A model generated the notes under the pieces. The model was not told where the DNA came from, did no database searches, and worked only from the letters and a program-made list of their open reading frames with translations. The translations under genes and the position numbers were made by a program. DNA of 64,000 nucleotides from Erythrobacter sp. AP23 (GTDB lineage: Bacteria; Pseudomonadota; Alphaproteobacteria; Sphingomonadales; Sphingomonadaceae): NCBI RefSeq assembly GCF_001542855.1, contig NZ_LNBY01000001.1:434001-498000 (forward strand). The letters run 5' to 3'. Shown one piece after another: positions 18,382-27,221 of this stretch (its first letter is position 1; the number at the start of each line of letters is the position of its first letter).

Positions 18382-18466
18382 CTAGGGGGCCACCCGCCCG
18401 CGGGCAAGCGGCATAGCTATTCGCACCGCTCTTGCCGGGCCTGTGACCCCGCGCTACGGCCCCGCC

Positions 18467-19450
18467 ATGGACGCGACAACGCTACAGACCTTCACCTCGC
18501 CCGTGGTTCTGTTTTTCGTGCTCGGCATTCTGGCAGCCCTTGCCCGATCCGACCTTGCCATTCCCGAAGCCATCGCCAAAGGCATGTCGCTCTACCTGAT
18601 GGCCGCGATCGGGCTGAAAGGCGGGGTAGCGGTATCCGAATCAGGGTTCAGCGTAACCGTCGTCATCGCGCTGGTAGCCGGGATCGCCGCCGGCTTTATT
18701 CTTCCGATTCTCGCGTTCTGGCTGATCCGCGGTTTCGGACGGCTGGATCGGATCAACGCCGGTGCCGTTGCCGCCCATTACGGCTCGATCAGCGTCGTGA
18801 CCTTCGTCACCGCAGTCGAAATCCTCGAATTCCAGGGCAAGCCGTCGGCGGGCTACATGGTGGCGGTGATGGCCACGATGGAAAGTCCCGCGATCCTTGC
18901 CGGGTTGCTGCTGGCGCGCGGCTTCGGTGCCGAGAACGGCCAGAGCATGCGCGAGATGCTGCATGAGGTGTTCTTCAATTCCTCGGTGGTGTTGCTGCTC
19001 GGCGCCTTCGCGATCGGGCTCATCGGGGGAACCGATGGCTTTGCCGATGTCAGCCCCTTCTTCGAGGCTGGCTTCAAGGGCGTATTGTGCATCTTCCTGC
19101 TCGACATGGGCCTGATCGCCGCGCGCAGGATGATGGATTCGCGCGCCGTGACCTGGCGCCTCGGCGCGATCGCGATCTTCCTGCCGCTGGTGAACGGCGC
19201 GGTGGGTACGATCCTGGGCACCGTTGTGGGACTGGACGTCGGCTCGGCCGCCGCGCTGGGCGTGCTGTGCGCCAGCGCCAGCTACATTGCCGTCCCGGCC
19301 GCTATGCGGCTTGCCCTGCCCGAAGCGGATCCCGGCATCTATCTGACGATGTCTCTGAGCATCACCTTCCCCTTCAACGTACTCGTCAATATCGGCTTGA
19401 TCAGCGCCTTCGCATCGATGATCGCCGGCCAGGGAGGTCTCGTCCCATGA
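18467..19450 (+). CDS. sbtA: SbtA-like sodium-dependent bicarbonate transporter
   Basis: A 327-residue inner-membrane permease of the SbtA (DUF897) family, which in cyanobacteria imports bicarbonate with sodium. About ten hydrophobic segments; conserved stretches include FFVLGILAALARSDLAIPE, YLMAAIGLKGGVAV, NAGAVAAHYGSISVVTF and ATMESPAILAGLLLAR. It is shorter than cyanobacterial SbtA and lacks the large central cytoplasmic loop. ATG at 18467 is preferred over a GTG eight codons upstream. The stop overlaps the PII-like gene by 4 bases and a carbonic anhydrase follows, supporting an inorganic carbon role. The substrate itself is inferred. Confidence 0.88.
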   Translation: MDATTLQTFTSPVVLFFVLGILAALARSDLAIPEAIAKGMSLYLMAAIGLKGGVAVSESGFSVTVVIALVAGIAAGFILPILAFWLIRGFGRLDRINAGAVAAHYGSISVVTFVTAVEILEFQGKPSAGYMVAVMATMESPAILAGLLLARGFGAENGQSMREMLHEVFFNSSVVLLLGAFAIGLIGGTDGFADVSPFFEAGFKGVLCIFLLDMGLIAARRMMDSRAVTWRLGAIAIFLPLVNGAVGTILGTVVGLDVGSAAALGVLCASASYIAVPAAMRLALPEADPGIYLTMSLSITFPFNVLVNIGLISAFASMIAGQGGLVP

Positions 19451-19755
19451 TCGAAACGGTAATCCGCAAGCGGATCGAAATCCTCTCCGACGTAGCTCTG
19501 GTACGCCGCGTGACCGACGCGATCGACCGTGCCGATATCACAGGTTGGACGATCACGCCGGTGCAATCGGGCAAGGGCCGCGACGGCCACTGGCGCGAGG
19601 AGCGGGTGATGGGGACGGACAAGGTCCTCGTCCTGACCATCGCGCCCGAAGACAAGGCGATGGCCTTGGCCGAGGACATTGCCCCCATCCTCACCAGCCA
19701 TGGCTTGCTCTTGTCGATGTGGGATGTTCAGGTGATCCGCGGCGAGCGATTCTGA
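19447..19755 (+). CDS. sbtB: PII-like regulator of the SbtB type
   Basis: A 102-residue ferredoxin-fold PII-like protein. The T-loop region reads TPVQSGKGRDGHWREERVMG and is followed by DKVLVLTIAPEDKAMALAEDIAPIL, and the chain ends VIRGERF. In cyanobacteria SbtB binds adenine nucleotides and gates SbtA; here the same order, with a 4-base overlap to the transporter gene (ATGA), argues for the same partnership (inference). The GlnB uridylylation tyrosine motif is not seen, so it is not a nitrogen PII. Its TGA overlaps the ATG of the carbonic anhydrase by one base. Confidence 0.85.
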   Translation: MIETVIRKRIEILSDVALVRRVTDAIDRADITGWTITPVQSGKGRDGHWREERVMGTDKVLVLTIAPEDKAMALAEDIAPILTSHGLLLSMWDVQVIRGERF

Positions 19756-20396
19756 TGCCCGAATATGCCGAGCTCCTGAAGGGGTATCAGCGCTTTCGCG
19801 AACATACATATCCACGCCAGCGCGCACGGTTCGAAGAAACTGCGATGGAGGGCCAGCACCCGAAGCTGATGGTGATCGGTTGTTCGGACAGCCGTGTCGA
19901 TCCCGCGCAGATCTTCGACGTCGATCCCGGCGATATCTTTGTCGTGCGCAATGTCGCGGCGCTCGTCCCGCCGTTCGAGACGACGCCGGGCCTGCATGGC
20001 GTCTCCGCCGCAGTCGAATTCGCGGTGCAGATGCTCGAGGTGAGGCAGATCGTCGTCATGGGCCACGGACGCTGCGGCGGGTGCAAGGCGGCGCTTACAC
20101 AGAATTTCTCGAGCGCAGCTCCGGGTGAAGGCGGCTTCGTGGCCAACTGGATCAACCTGCTGTCCGGGGCGCGCGAGCCGGTGGCTCGCAAGTATGGTAC
20201 CAACGGTCGCAAAGCGGAAATGGCGATGGAATTCGCCGCAATTCGACAGAGTCTTGCCAATCTGCGGACTTTCCCGTGGCTTGCCGAGAAGGAGCAGGCG
20301 GGCGACCTCAAGCTGCGCGGCGCGCATTTCTCGATCTACGAAGGCGTGCTCTACTCACTCGACGAAGAAACCGGCGAGTTCCTGCCCGAAGATTGA
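19755..20396 (+). CDS. can: Beta-class carbonic anhydrase
   Basis: A 213-residue zinc enzyme interconverting CO2 and bicarbonate. Zinc ligands and the Asp-Arg dyad are visible: Cys43, Asp45 and Arg47 in GCSDSRVDP, His104 and Cys107 in GHGRCGGC. NVAALVPPFE and HGVSAAVEFAV are also typical of the family. It lies last in the sbtA-sbtB-can set, joined by one-base overlap, so the three proteins are made together: import bicarbonate, control import, and equilibrate with CO2. No Rubisco or carboxysome genes are in the window, so the likely users are carboxylases of central metabolism (inference). Confidence 0.95.
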   Translation: MPEYAELLKGYQRFREHTYPRQRARFEETAMEGQHPKLMVIGCSDSRVDPAQIFDVDPGDIFVVRNVAALVPPFETTPGLHGVSAAVEFAVQMLEVRQIVVMGHGRCGGCKAALTQNFSSAAPGEGGFVANWINLLSGAREPVARKYGTNGRKAEMAMEFAAIRQSLANLRTFPWLAEKEQAGDLKLRGAHFSIYEGVLYSLDEETGEFLPED

Positions 20397-20450
20397 AACG
20401 CTGGACAATGGCCTTGCCCCGCCCCGTTCGCACGGCCATGTAGCGCGCCT

Positions 20451-21170
20451 ATGGCAGAATTCGAACAGCGCAACATCGCCCTCCTGATCGACTCCGACAA
20501 TGCGAGCCCGGCCGGTATCGATCCGGTCCTGACCGTCCTTGCAGAACTCGGCCAGGTCAACATCCGGCGTGCATACGGCAATTGGCGCAAAACGAGCCTC
20601 AAGGGATGGATCGACCTGATGCACCGCTATGGTATCGAGCCGCAGCAGCAGTTCGACATGACCAAGGGCAAGAACGCGACGGACATGAAGATGACCATCG
20701 ATGCCATGGACATGCTCTATCGCGGGCGGGTCCACGGCTTCGGCATCATGAGCTCGGACAGCGATTTCATGCCGCTCGCCATGCGCATCCGACAGGACGG
20801 CCTACCCGTCTATGGCTTTGGAGGAGCCAAGACGCCCGAGGCTTTCCGCCAAGCCTGCACCCGCTTCATCGACGTCAACGCGCTGGTCAGGGCAGAGAAG
20901 GAGGGCAACGGCAAGAGCGGCCCGAGCAAGGATTCAAACGTGCTCGATCAGGACCTGCTCGACCTGCTGTTCGACGCCTATGCCGCCAGCAAGCGCGACG
21001 AGAACGGGTTTGCTAAGCTCGCCGAGGTCGGTCAGCGTGCGGGCAACCGCTCCAGCTTCGATACGCGCAATTACGGCTTCGCGCGCCTCACCGACCTGAT
21101 CGAGGCGATCCCCAATTTCTCGGTTGAACGGCGTGCCAACGGGCAGAGCTTCGTCAAGCGACTGCGCTAA
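20451..21170 (+). CDS. NYN-domain (LabA/LotusA-type) putative RNase
   Basis: A 239-residue protein with an N-terminal NYN (PIN-like) nuclease domain, residues about 8-150: acidic metal-site residues in LLIDSDNAS, the segment KGKNATDMKMTIDAMDML and IMSSDSDFMPLAMRIRQDG. The C-terminal 75 residues resemble the OST-HTH/LOTUS domain often fused to it (LLDLLFDAYAASK, ...NYGFARLTDLIEAI). Members are proposed to cleave or bind structured RNA. It begins 54 bases after the carbonic anhydrase and could share its transcript; a strong hairpin follows its stop. Confidence 0.88.
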   Translation: MAEFEQRNIALLIDSDNASPAGIDPVLTVLAELGQVNIRRAYGNWRKTSLKGWIDLMHRYGIEPQQQFDMTKGKNATDMKMTIDAMDMLYRGRVHGFGIMSSDSDFMPLAMRIRQDGLPVYGFGGAKTPEAFRQACTRFIDVNALVRAEKEGNGKSGPSKDSNVLDQDLLDLLFDAYAASKRDENGFAKLAEVGQRAGNRSSFDTRNYGFARLTDLIEAIPNFSVERRANGQSFVKRLR

Positions 21171-21210
21171 GAAAAAAGGGCGCGAACCGCAGTCCGCGCC
21201 CTTCGTTTCG
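21171..21210. terminator. Bidirectional Rho-independent terminator
   Basis: Seven-base stem GGGCGCG (21178-21184) and CGCGCCC (21195-21201) with a 10-base loop. It is preceded by GAAAAAA and followed by TTCGTTTC, so each strand has a U-rich tail. It lies between the convergent NYN gene (ends 21170) and the secreted repeat protein gene (ends 21228) and fits termination of both. Confidence 0.75.
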
Positions 21211-21227
21211 AGACAGGCTTTCAGCCC

Positions 21228-22520
21228 TTACATGGTGGCTTCGGCAGCCTGCTGGGTCGCGTAGATGGCCCAGAGGTTGGCGATCGCCTTGCGCGCGCCC
21301 TCGACCTTGTTGAAGGTCGCTTCGGCCTCGGCATAATTGCCTTGGTCGAACTGCGCGATGCCCAGGCGCGTCATGACCATCGGCGTGTTCACACCAGGCA
21401 TGTTGAGCGCTTTGGCATAAAAGGTTTCCGCATCGGCGGGACGTTCCAGACCGAGGAGCGTGTCCCCTGCCGCAAGCACCGTGTTGATCGATGCACCCGC
21501 CGCATTGGCATCCGCGATGAGGCCGTCGATGTCCGCACGGTCCTGCGCGGCACGTTCCGCCGCCTGGCGGCGCGTATCGATTACATAGGGATCGGTCCTG
21601 TCGAGCTTGCCCGCAGCATAGCCCTCGTCGATAATCGAGACGACTTCCACCGGCAGGCGGCGATAGTCGGCAGCTTCGACATATTCGAGATAGAGCTGGT
21701 CGTCGCGCAGCACGCCTACGCGCTGACCGAGGCGCAGAAGGTCGAGGATCTCGGGATTTTCGTATCCGCCGGTATTGAGCAGGATGGCGACTGCATCGCC
21801 CCAGCTGTCCGCCCCCGGATACTGGCTGACATACCAGCTCGAATACTTGTTCGCCTCCGAGGCCAGCTGGTTGTTGTAGGCCTGGGCCAGACCGCGGCGG
21901 AGCCATTCTTCGCTAACCGTCTCACCTGCCGCGACCTTGGCGTTGATGAGTTCGCTGAGGTAAGTCAGGCCCTGTTGCGGCTGACCTTCTGCGAAGTAGC
22001 TTTCGGCAACGAAGATGAGCGGGTCATTGTCCGTGTAACCGGCGTCGGCTGCTGTCTGGAGATAGGTGCGCGCCTTCGCGTAATCGTTGAGCGAATAAGC
22101 CAGCTGGCCGGCCACGAAGTTGAACTGACCGAGTTTTTCCTGGGGCACATTGCCGCTCTGAAGCATCATTTCCATGCCCTGCAGCGCGACAGGCTGGTCC
22201 TGCTGCCTTGCTGCATTCGAGTAAATGAAGCTGCCGGCGGCATAGCGATCGTCATCGTTCTCGATGGCCGCGCTCAATCCCGGGAAACCGGCCTTGAGCG
22301 TTGGGTAGTCGAGGGGCTCCGTCCCCGCGATGGCTTCGAGCGGTTTGTAGGCCTCGATGAAACCCGAAGAATATTCAGGCTTCGATTCCTCTTCCTTCTT
22401 CTGCGCGAAAGCGGGTGTTTCCAGCGCAGTCGCTGCAAGCGCACCACCAGTGGCCAGGGCTATAGCCAGAGCAAGGGTCGAGGCCGCACCATTCTTGCGG
22501 GCGAGATTAGTGAAAATCAT
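21228..22520 (-). CDS. Secreted TPR-like repeat protein
   Basis: A 430-residue exported protein. The first about 40 residues form a signal peptide (LARKNGAASTLALAIALATGG ending AFA before QKKEEE). The remainder is helical with tetratricopeptide-like pairs: residues near 140-200 (FNFVAGQLAYSLNDYAKA, PLIFVAESYFAEGQ) and near the C-terminus (GDTLLGLERPADAETFYAKAL, LGIAQFDQGNYAEAEATF). Probably a periplasmic scaffold or a lipid- or cell-wall-associated adaptor; no enzyme motif. ATG chosen because GGGAG lies 8 bases upstream and the signal peptide begins there. The family is common in sphingomonads (from memory, not checked). Confidence 0.82.
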   Translation of the reverse strand: MIFTNLARKNGAASTLALAIALATGGALAATALETPAFAQKKEEESKPEYSSGFIEAYKPLEAIAGTEPLDYPTLKAGFPGLSAAIENDDDRYAAGSFIYSNAARQQDQPVALQGMEMMLQSGNVPQEKLGQFNFVAGQLAYSLNDYAKARTYLQTAADAGYTDNDPLIFVAESYFAEGQPQQGLTYLSELINAKVAAGETVSEEWLRRGLAQAYNNQLASEANKYSSWYVSQYPGADSWGDAVAILLNTGGYENPEILDLLRLGQRVGVLRDDQLYLEYVEAADYRRLPVEVVSIIDEGYAAGKLDRTDPYVIDTRRQAAERAAQDRADIDGLIADANAAGASINTVLAAGDTLLGLERPADAETFYAKALNMPGVNTPMVMTRLGIAQFDQGNYAEAEATFNKVEGARKAIANLWAIYATQQAAEATM

Positions 22521-22826
22521 GTATTGAACTCCCAAGAGTGGAAAGGGGGGATCGAGCGCTCCCGGCTCCGGTTCGGACTTGTCCGGGCGGCACATGCCGC
22601 GTGCGGGCTCTCATTGCAAATTCTTCTAGCGGTACCGGGCTGAACGGCCATTGAATGCCTACCCCGCCCGCGGTTCATGGTTACTATCCGTCGGATGGCT
22701 ACCCATATGTGGAAAAGCGCGCGATAGAGGGGTTTGGTTCCCGCCCCCGAGTGGCGTTGCCCCCCCCTTTCGCCTAAGCTTCATCCGACCAGAACATAAG
22801 CAGTTCGCAATACGGAATTATACGTT
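22521..22826. other. Divergent intergenic region before gyrA
   Basis: About 306 bases between the secreted repeat protein (leftward) and gyrA (rightward). No open frame with coding character, no tRNA, no clear terminator. A run of C/G (CCCCCCCC near 22761) stands out. It should contain both promoters, but I cannot point to a convincing -35/-10 pair. Confidence 0.4.
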
Positions 22827-25664
22827 TTGTCCGACGATACCGACATCCTGGATACCCCCGCCCCCGGCGGTCACGAATATGCACGCATCGACATCGTCGA
22901 TGAGATGAAAACAAGCTACCTCGATTACGCGATGAGCGTGATCGTCAGCCGCGCACTGCCCGATGTGCGCGACGGGCTGAAGCCGGTCCACCGCCGCATC
23001 CTTTTCGCCAGCCAGGAAGGCGGCTTCGTCGCCGGTCGCCCCTATCGCAAGAGCGCCAAGATCGTCGGCGATGTCATGGGTAACTACCACCCCCACGGCG
23101 ACGCTGCGATCTACGATGCCCTCGCTCGCATGACGCAGGACTGGTCGCTGCGTGTGCCGCTGATCGACGGTCAAGGGAATTTCGGGTCGATGGACCCCGA
23201 CCCGCCGGCATCGATGCGCTACACCGAAGCGCGCCTCGCCCGGGTCGCCAATGCCCTGCTCGACGATCTCGACAAGGACACGGTCGACTTCGCCGACAAT
23301 TACGACGGTTCGCGTCAGGAACCGACCGTGCTGCCTGCCCGCTTCCCCAACCTGCTGGTCAATGGCGCTGGCGGTATCGCGGTCGGCATGGCGACCAATA
23401 TCCCGCCGCACAATCTCGGCGAAGTGATCGACGGCTGCCTGGCATTTATCGAGAATCCGGCGATCACGTCGGAAGAGCTGTTCGAGATCATCCCGGGGCC
23501 CGATTTCCCCACCGCCCCGCTGATCCTCGGCAAGTCGGGCGCGCGCGCTGCCTATACCACGGGCCGCGGCTCCATTCTCATGCGCGCCCGTCACGAGGTC
23601 GAAACCAAAGGCAATCGCCAGTCGATCGTACTCACTTCGATCCCCTTCCAGGTAGGCAAGAGCGGCCTGGTCGAGAAGATCGCCGAAGCGGCGAAGGAGA
23701 AGCGGATCGAGGGCATTTCCGACATCCGCGACGAATCCTCGCGTGAGGGCGTGCGTGTCGTTGTCGACCTCAAGCGCGATGCCTCACCAGAAGTCGTGCT
23801 CAATCAGATCTGGCGGTACTCGCCGGCGCAGGCGAGCTTCCCGGCCAATATGCTGGCAATCCGCGGCGGACGGCCCGAAGTGCTCACCCTGCGCGATTTC
23901 GTGCAGGCCTTCATCGGCTTCCGCGAGGAGGTCATCACCCGCCGTACCAAATTCGAACTGAACAAGGCGCGCGAGCGGGCGCATATCTTGCTCGGTCTCG
24001 TGGTCGCGGTTTCGAACCTCGACGAGGTCGTGGCGATGATCCGCGGCTCGTCCAATCCGGCCGATGCGCGCGCCAAGCTACTCGCCAAGGAATGGCCGAT
24101 CGGCGACATCGCGCAATATATCGCGCTGGTCGAAGCGATCGAGCCGACCGACGAACAGGCCGGCGGAACCTATCGCCTGTCGGAACGACAGGTGAAGGCC
24201 ATCCTCGACCTCCGTCTCCATCGTCTCACCGCGCTCGGCCGCGACGAGATCGGCGACGAACTCAAGGAGCTCAGCCTCGCAATCGAGGAATATCTCTCGA
24301 TCCTCGCCGATCGTGTGAAGCTCTATGGCGTGTTGCGCGAAGAGCTCGAGGAGATTCGCAACACCTACGCTACTCCGCGCATAACCGAGATCGCCCCGGC
24401 CTGGGACGGGATCGAGGACGAGGACCTGATCGAGCGCGAGGAGATGGTCGTCACCGTGACCCATGGCGGCTACATCAAACGCACCCCGCTCGACGCCTTC
24501 CGCGCGCAGGCACGCGGCGGCAAGGGCCGCAGCGGCATGGCCACCAAGGAAGAAGACGCCGTGGTCGAGATGTTCGTCACCTCGACGCACAATCCCGTGC
24601 TGTTTTTCACCAATACCGGCCGCGTCTACCGCTTGAAGGTGTGGAAGCTGCCCGAAGGTGGCCCGCAGACCAAGGGCCGGCCGATGGTCAACCTGCTGCC
24701 GCTGGGGGACGATGAACGCGTAACCAACGTGCTCCCGCTACCGGAGGACGAAGGCGAGTGGTCCAACCTCAATATCGTCTTCGCGACCGAGCAGGGCATG
24801 GTGCGCCGCAATTCGATGGATGCATTCACCAATGTTCCGAGCAACGGCAAATATGCGATGGGCTTCGTCGAAGGTAGCGGCGACCGGCTTATCGGTGTGC
24901 GCCTGCTGACGGAGGACCAGGAGATTTTCCTTGCGTCCGACGCCGGCAAGGCAATCCGCTTCTCTGCCACCGACGCTCGCGAAACCAAGAGCCGCACGGG
25001 CATTGGCGTGCGCGGGATGAGACTGAAGGACGGCGAGCAGGTCGTCTCCATGGCAGTGCTCGATGCTGGCGAACGCGATACCGAGGTGCGCGATGCCTAT
25101 CTGCGCGCAGCTGAGTGGAAAAACAACGAGAACGAGCCGACGCTCGACCCCGCAAAGGTCGCTGAAATGTCCGAGGCTGAGGAGTTCATCCTCACGCTCA
25201 CCGCGAATGGGTACGGCAAGATTTCCTCGGCTTACGAATACCGGACCACCGGACGCGGCGGCCAGGGCCTGACCAATATCGGCGAACCGTCGAGCAATCC
25301 CGAACGCAACGGTCATGTGGTTGCGAGCTTCCCGGTCCGGCATGGGATGCAGCTGATGCTGGTCACCGACCAGGCGAAGCTCATCCGTTTGCCGCTCGCT
25401 TTTCGCCATCTGATCGAAGGCGGTTTCGAGAGCCACGAGGGTTTTTCGATCTCCGGCCGCACTTCCTCGGGCGTCCGCATATTCAATGTCGCCAAGGGCG
25501 AGCAGATCGTCAAAGCGGCGCGAATCGACGAGACAGAAGAACCGGAAAACGAAGCCGAAGCCGCGGTGGCCGAAGAGATCGCCAAACGGGGCGGGCTCGA
25601 CAGGACCGAACCCTATACAACCAAGCATTCTGACCGGAACATCGATGGGGAAGCCGGCGGATGA
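22827..25664 (+). CDS. gyrA: DNA gyrase subunit A
   Basis: A 945-residue type II topoisomerase subunit that cuts and rejoins DNA to introduce negative supercoils with GyrB. The breakage-reunion domain shows [30 protein letters not shown], the quinolone region [16 protein letters not shown] and the catalytic Tyr in [10 protein letters not shown]. The C-terminal beta-pinwheel has the GyrA box QARGGKGR, marking it as gyrase rather than topoisomerase IV. Position 83 (E. coli numbering) is Ala instead of Ser. The start is a TTG (no ATG or GTG is in frame before residue 27), with GGAATT upstream. The stop overlaps the next gene by 4 bases. Confidence 0.97.
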   Translation: MSDDTDILDTPAPGGHEYARIDIVDEMKTSYLDYAMSVIVSRALPDVRDGLKPVHRRILFASQEGGFVAGRPYRKSAKIVGDVMGNYHPHGDAAIYDALARMTQDWSLRVPLIDGQGNFGSMDPDPPASMRYTEARLARVANALLDDLDKDTVDFADNYDGSRQEPTVLPARFPNLLVNGAGGIAVGMATNIPPHNLGEVIDGCLAFIENPAITSEELFEIIPGPDFPTAPLILGKSGARAAYTTGRGSILMRARHEVETKGNRQSIVLTSIPFQVGKSGLVEKIAEAAKEKRIEGISDIRDESSREGVRVVVDLKRDASPEVVLNQIWRYSPAQASFPANMLAIRGGRPEVLTLRDFVQAFIGFREEVITRRTKFELNKARERAHILLGLVVAVSNLDEVVAMIRGSSNPADARAKLLAKEWPIGDIAQYIALVEAIEPTDEQAGGTYRLSERQVKAILDLRLHRLTALGRDEIGDELKELSLAIEEYLSILADRVKLYGVLREELEEIRNTYATPRITEIAPAWDGIEDEDLIEREEMVVTVTHGGYIKRTPLDAFRAQARGGKGRSGMATKEEDAVVEMFVTSTHNPVLFFTNTGRVYRLKVWKLPEGGPQTKGRPMVNLLPLGDDERVTNVLPLPEDEGEWSNLNIVFATEQGMVRRNSMDAFTNVPSNGKYAMGFVEGSGDRLIGVRLLTEDQEIFLASDAGKAIRFSATDARETKSRTGIGVRGMRLKDGEQVVSMAVLDAGERDTEVRDAYLRAAEWKNNENEPTLDPAKVAEMSEAEEFILTLTANGYGKISSAYEYRTTGRGGQGLTNIGEPSSNPERNGHVVASFPVRHGMQLMLVTDQAKLIRLPLAFRHLIEGGFESHEGFSISGRTSSGVRIFNVAKGEQIVKAARIDETEEPENEAEAAVAEEIAKRGGLDRTEPYTTKHSDRNIDGEAGG

Positions 25665-26503
25665 GTCTGCTGGTCGAGCCCAGTGGCGACGCATGCGGTG
25701 CACGCGTCACGGGGCTCGACCTGTCGCGACCGATAACGGATGAACTAGCAGCGGAAATTCGTTCGATCTGGCTCGAACACAAGGTGCTCGCCTTTCCGAG
25801 ACAGCCCATGGACGATGACGCGCTCGAAGCCTTCACCCAGGCGATGGGCGGGTTCGGCCACGACCCCTTCTTCGCTCCGATCGAGGGGCGTGAGCATGTC
25901 GCCGCGATCCTGCGCGAAGCGGACGAGCAAAGTCCGCTCTTCGCGGAAAACTGGCACAGCGACTGGAGCTTTCTGGAGCGCCCGCCTGCCGGAACCTGTC
26001 TGCTGGCGATCGACATACCGCCATCCGGCGGCGACACGCTGTTCGCGGATCAGGCCGCCGCCTTCGCCGCCCTACCTGAAGAAAGACAAGACTATCTGCG
26101 TACGCTGACGGCCATCCATAGTGCCAAGCTCGCCTACGCACCCGAAGGCACCTATGGCGAACGCGACGTGGGTCGGTCCATGGCGATCAAGACCGATGGC
26201 AGCGCGCGAGCCACGCAACCCCACCCGCTTGTCCAGCGCCATCCCGAAACCGGGGTCGAATGCCTCTATTCGACGCTCGGCTACATCGTCGGCATCGAGG
26301 GCATGGCGCAGGCCGAAGCATTCGCCCTGTTATCCGAACTCGCGCAGTGGCAGGCGCGCGACGAGTTCGTCTATCGACACAAGTGGGAGCCCGACATGCT
26401 GGTGATGTGGGACAATCGTTCGGTCTTGCACAAGGCTACCGGTGGGTACGAGGGGCATCGCAGGGAACTGCACCGGACCACCATCGCTGCTTGGCAGGGC
26501 TAG
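25661..26503 (+). CDS. TauD/TfdA family Fe(II)/2-oxoglutarate dioxygenase
   Basis: A 280-residue non-haem iron oxygenase. Opening GARVTGLDLSRPIT is typical of the TauD/TfdA family; the iron ligands are the HxD of NWHSDWSF near residue 96 and the distal His of the HRRELHRTTI segment, with the following Arg positioned for 2-oxoglutarate. The family removes sulfonate, phenoxyacetate or similar side groups; the substrate here is unknown. It is translationally coupled to gyrA (ATGA overlap), an odd partner for an oxygenase. Interlocked with the opposing gene by CTAG at 26500-26503. Confidence 0.92.
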   Translation: MSLLVEPSGDACGARVTGLDLSRPITDELAAEIRSIWLEHKVLAFPRQPMDDDALEAFTQAMGGFGHDPFFAPIEGREHVAAILREADEQSPLFAENWHSDWSFLERPPAGTCLLAIDIPPSGGDTLFADQAAAFAALPEERQDYLRTLTAIHSAKLAYAPEGTYGERDVGRSMAIKTDGSARATQPHPLVQRHPETGVECLYSTLGYIVGIEGMAQAEAFALLSELAQWQARDEFVYRHKWEPDMLVMWDNRSVLHKATGGYEGHRRELHRTTIAAWQG

Positions 26504-27168
26504 GCAGGTATCCGGTTCCTGTCCATGCGGAGCGTCTGTACGACGCCGACCGCAATCAGGAACTGCCCCCCAAAATAGAGAGGCCAGATCAGCCAGCCCG
26601 TGATCGCCTCGGGCAGCGCCGTCGCTTCGCGGGCGAAAATCAGAAGGTCGCTGACCACGAACAATACCGCGCCCACTCCTACCTGATATCGCGGGAAACG
26701 GCTGGTCCATGCCGCCGCCGCCATGGCTCCGACAAGGCCCGAATAGGCAATCGCAAGGAGCCAGTTGTCCAGCGGATAGGTCATCAGTCCCGCGATCAAG
26801 GGGGTGAGGAGCAGTAGGCACAGCGCCGTCATCGTCTGGCTGCCGCTGGCCCGCGAGCGCCGATTGCGCACATAGAGAGCTATCGCGACGAGGTGGCCCA
26901 GCGCGAAGAATGCCCCTCCGATCAGGAAACTGACTTCGAGTGCGACATCGCCGAGCGCCCCGAAGGTCAGGACGCCTGCGATCAGAAGCCCATCGAGCCC
27001 ATGTCCACGAAACGCCGCGTAAATAGCGAGGAAGGTCACGCCCGCCCCCTTCCACAGCATCAGCCAGGCGCCTCCGATGGGGTCGTCGGAGACGAAGAAA
27101 TAACTGACGCCCGCGACGAGGCTGACAAACAGCCAAGGGCGATGTTTGGCAAGGGCAGCGTGCGGCAT
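26500..27168 (-). CDS. YhhN/TMEM86 family membrane protein (putative lysoplasmalogenase)
   Basis: A 222-residue integral membrane protein with about eight hydrophobic helices. The family pattern is visible in WKGAGVTFLAIYA, LTFGALGDVALEV, FFALGHLVAIALY and VVSDLLIFAR, including the conserved aspartates in membrane segments. Animal and some bacterial members hydrolyse lysoplasmalogens; in bacteria lacking plasmalogens the role is unclear. Stands alone on the minus strand, convergent with the dioxygenase and divergent from trmFO with a 53-base gap. Confidence 0.85.
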   Translation of the reverse strand: MPHAALAKHRPWLFVSLVAGVSYFFVSDDPIGGAWLMLWKGAGVTFLAIYAAFRGHGLDGLLIAGVLTFGALGDVALEVSFLIGGAFFALGHLVAIALYVRNRRSRASGSQTMTALCLLLLTPLIAGLMTYPLDNWLLAIAYSGLVGAMAAAAWTSRFPRYQVGVGAVLFVVSDLLIFAREATALPEAITGWLIWPLYFGGQFLIAVGVVQTLRMDRNRIPA

Positions 27169-27221
27169 GATCTCTCGCTAGGCCTTGTCGAATGGCCCAT
27201 GCAAGCATTAGGGCGCGCGCA

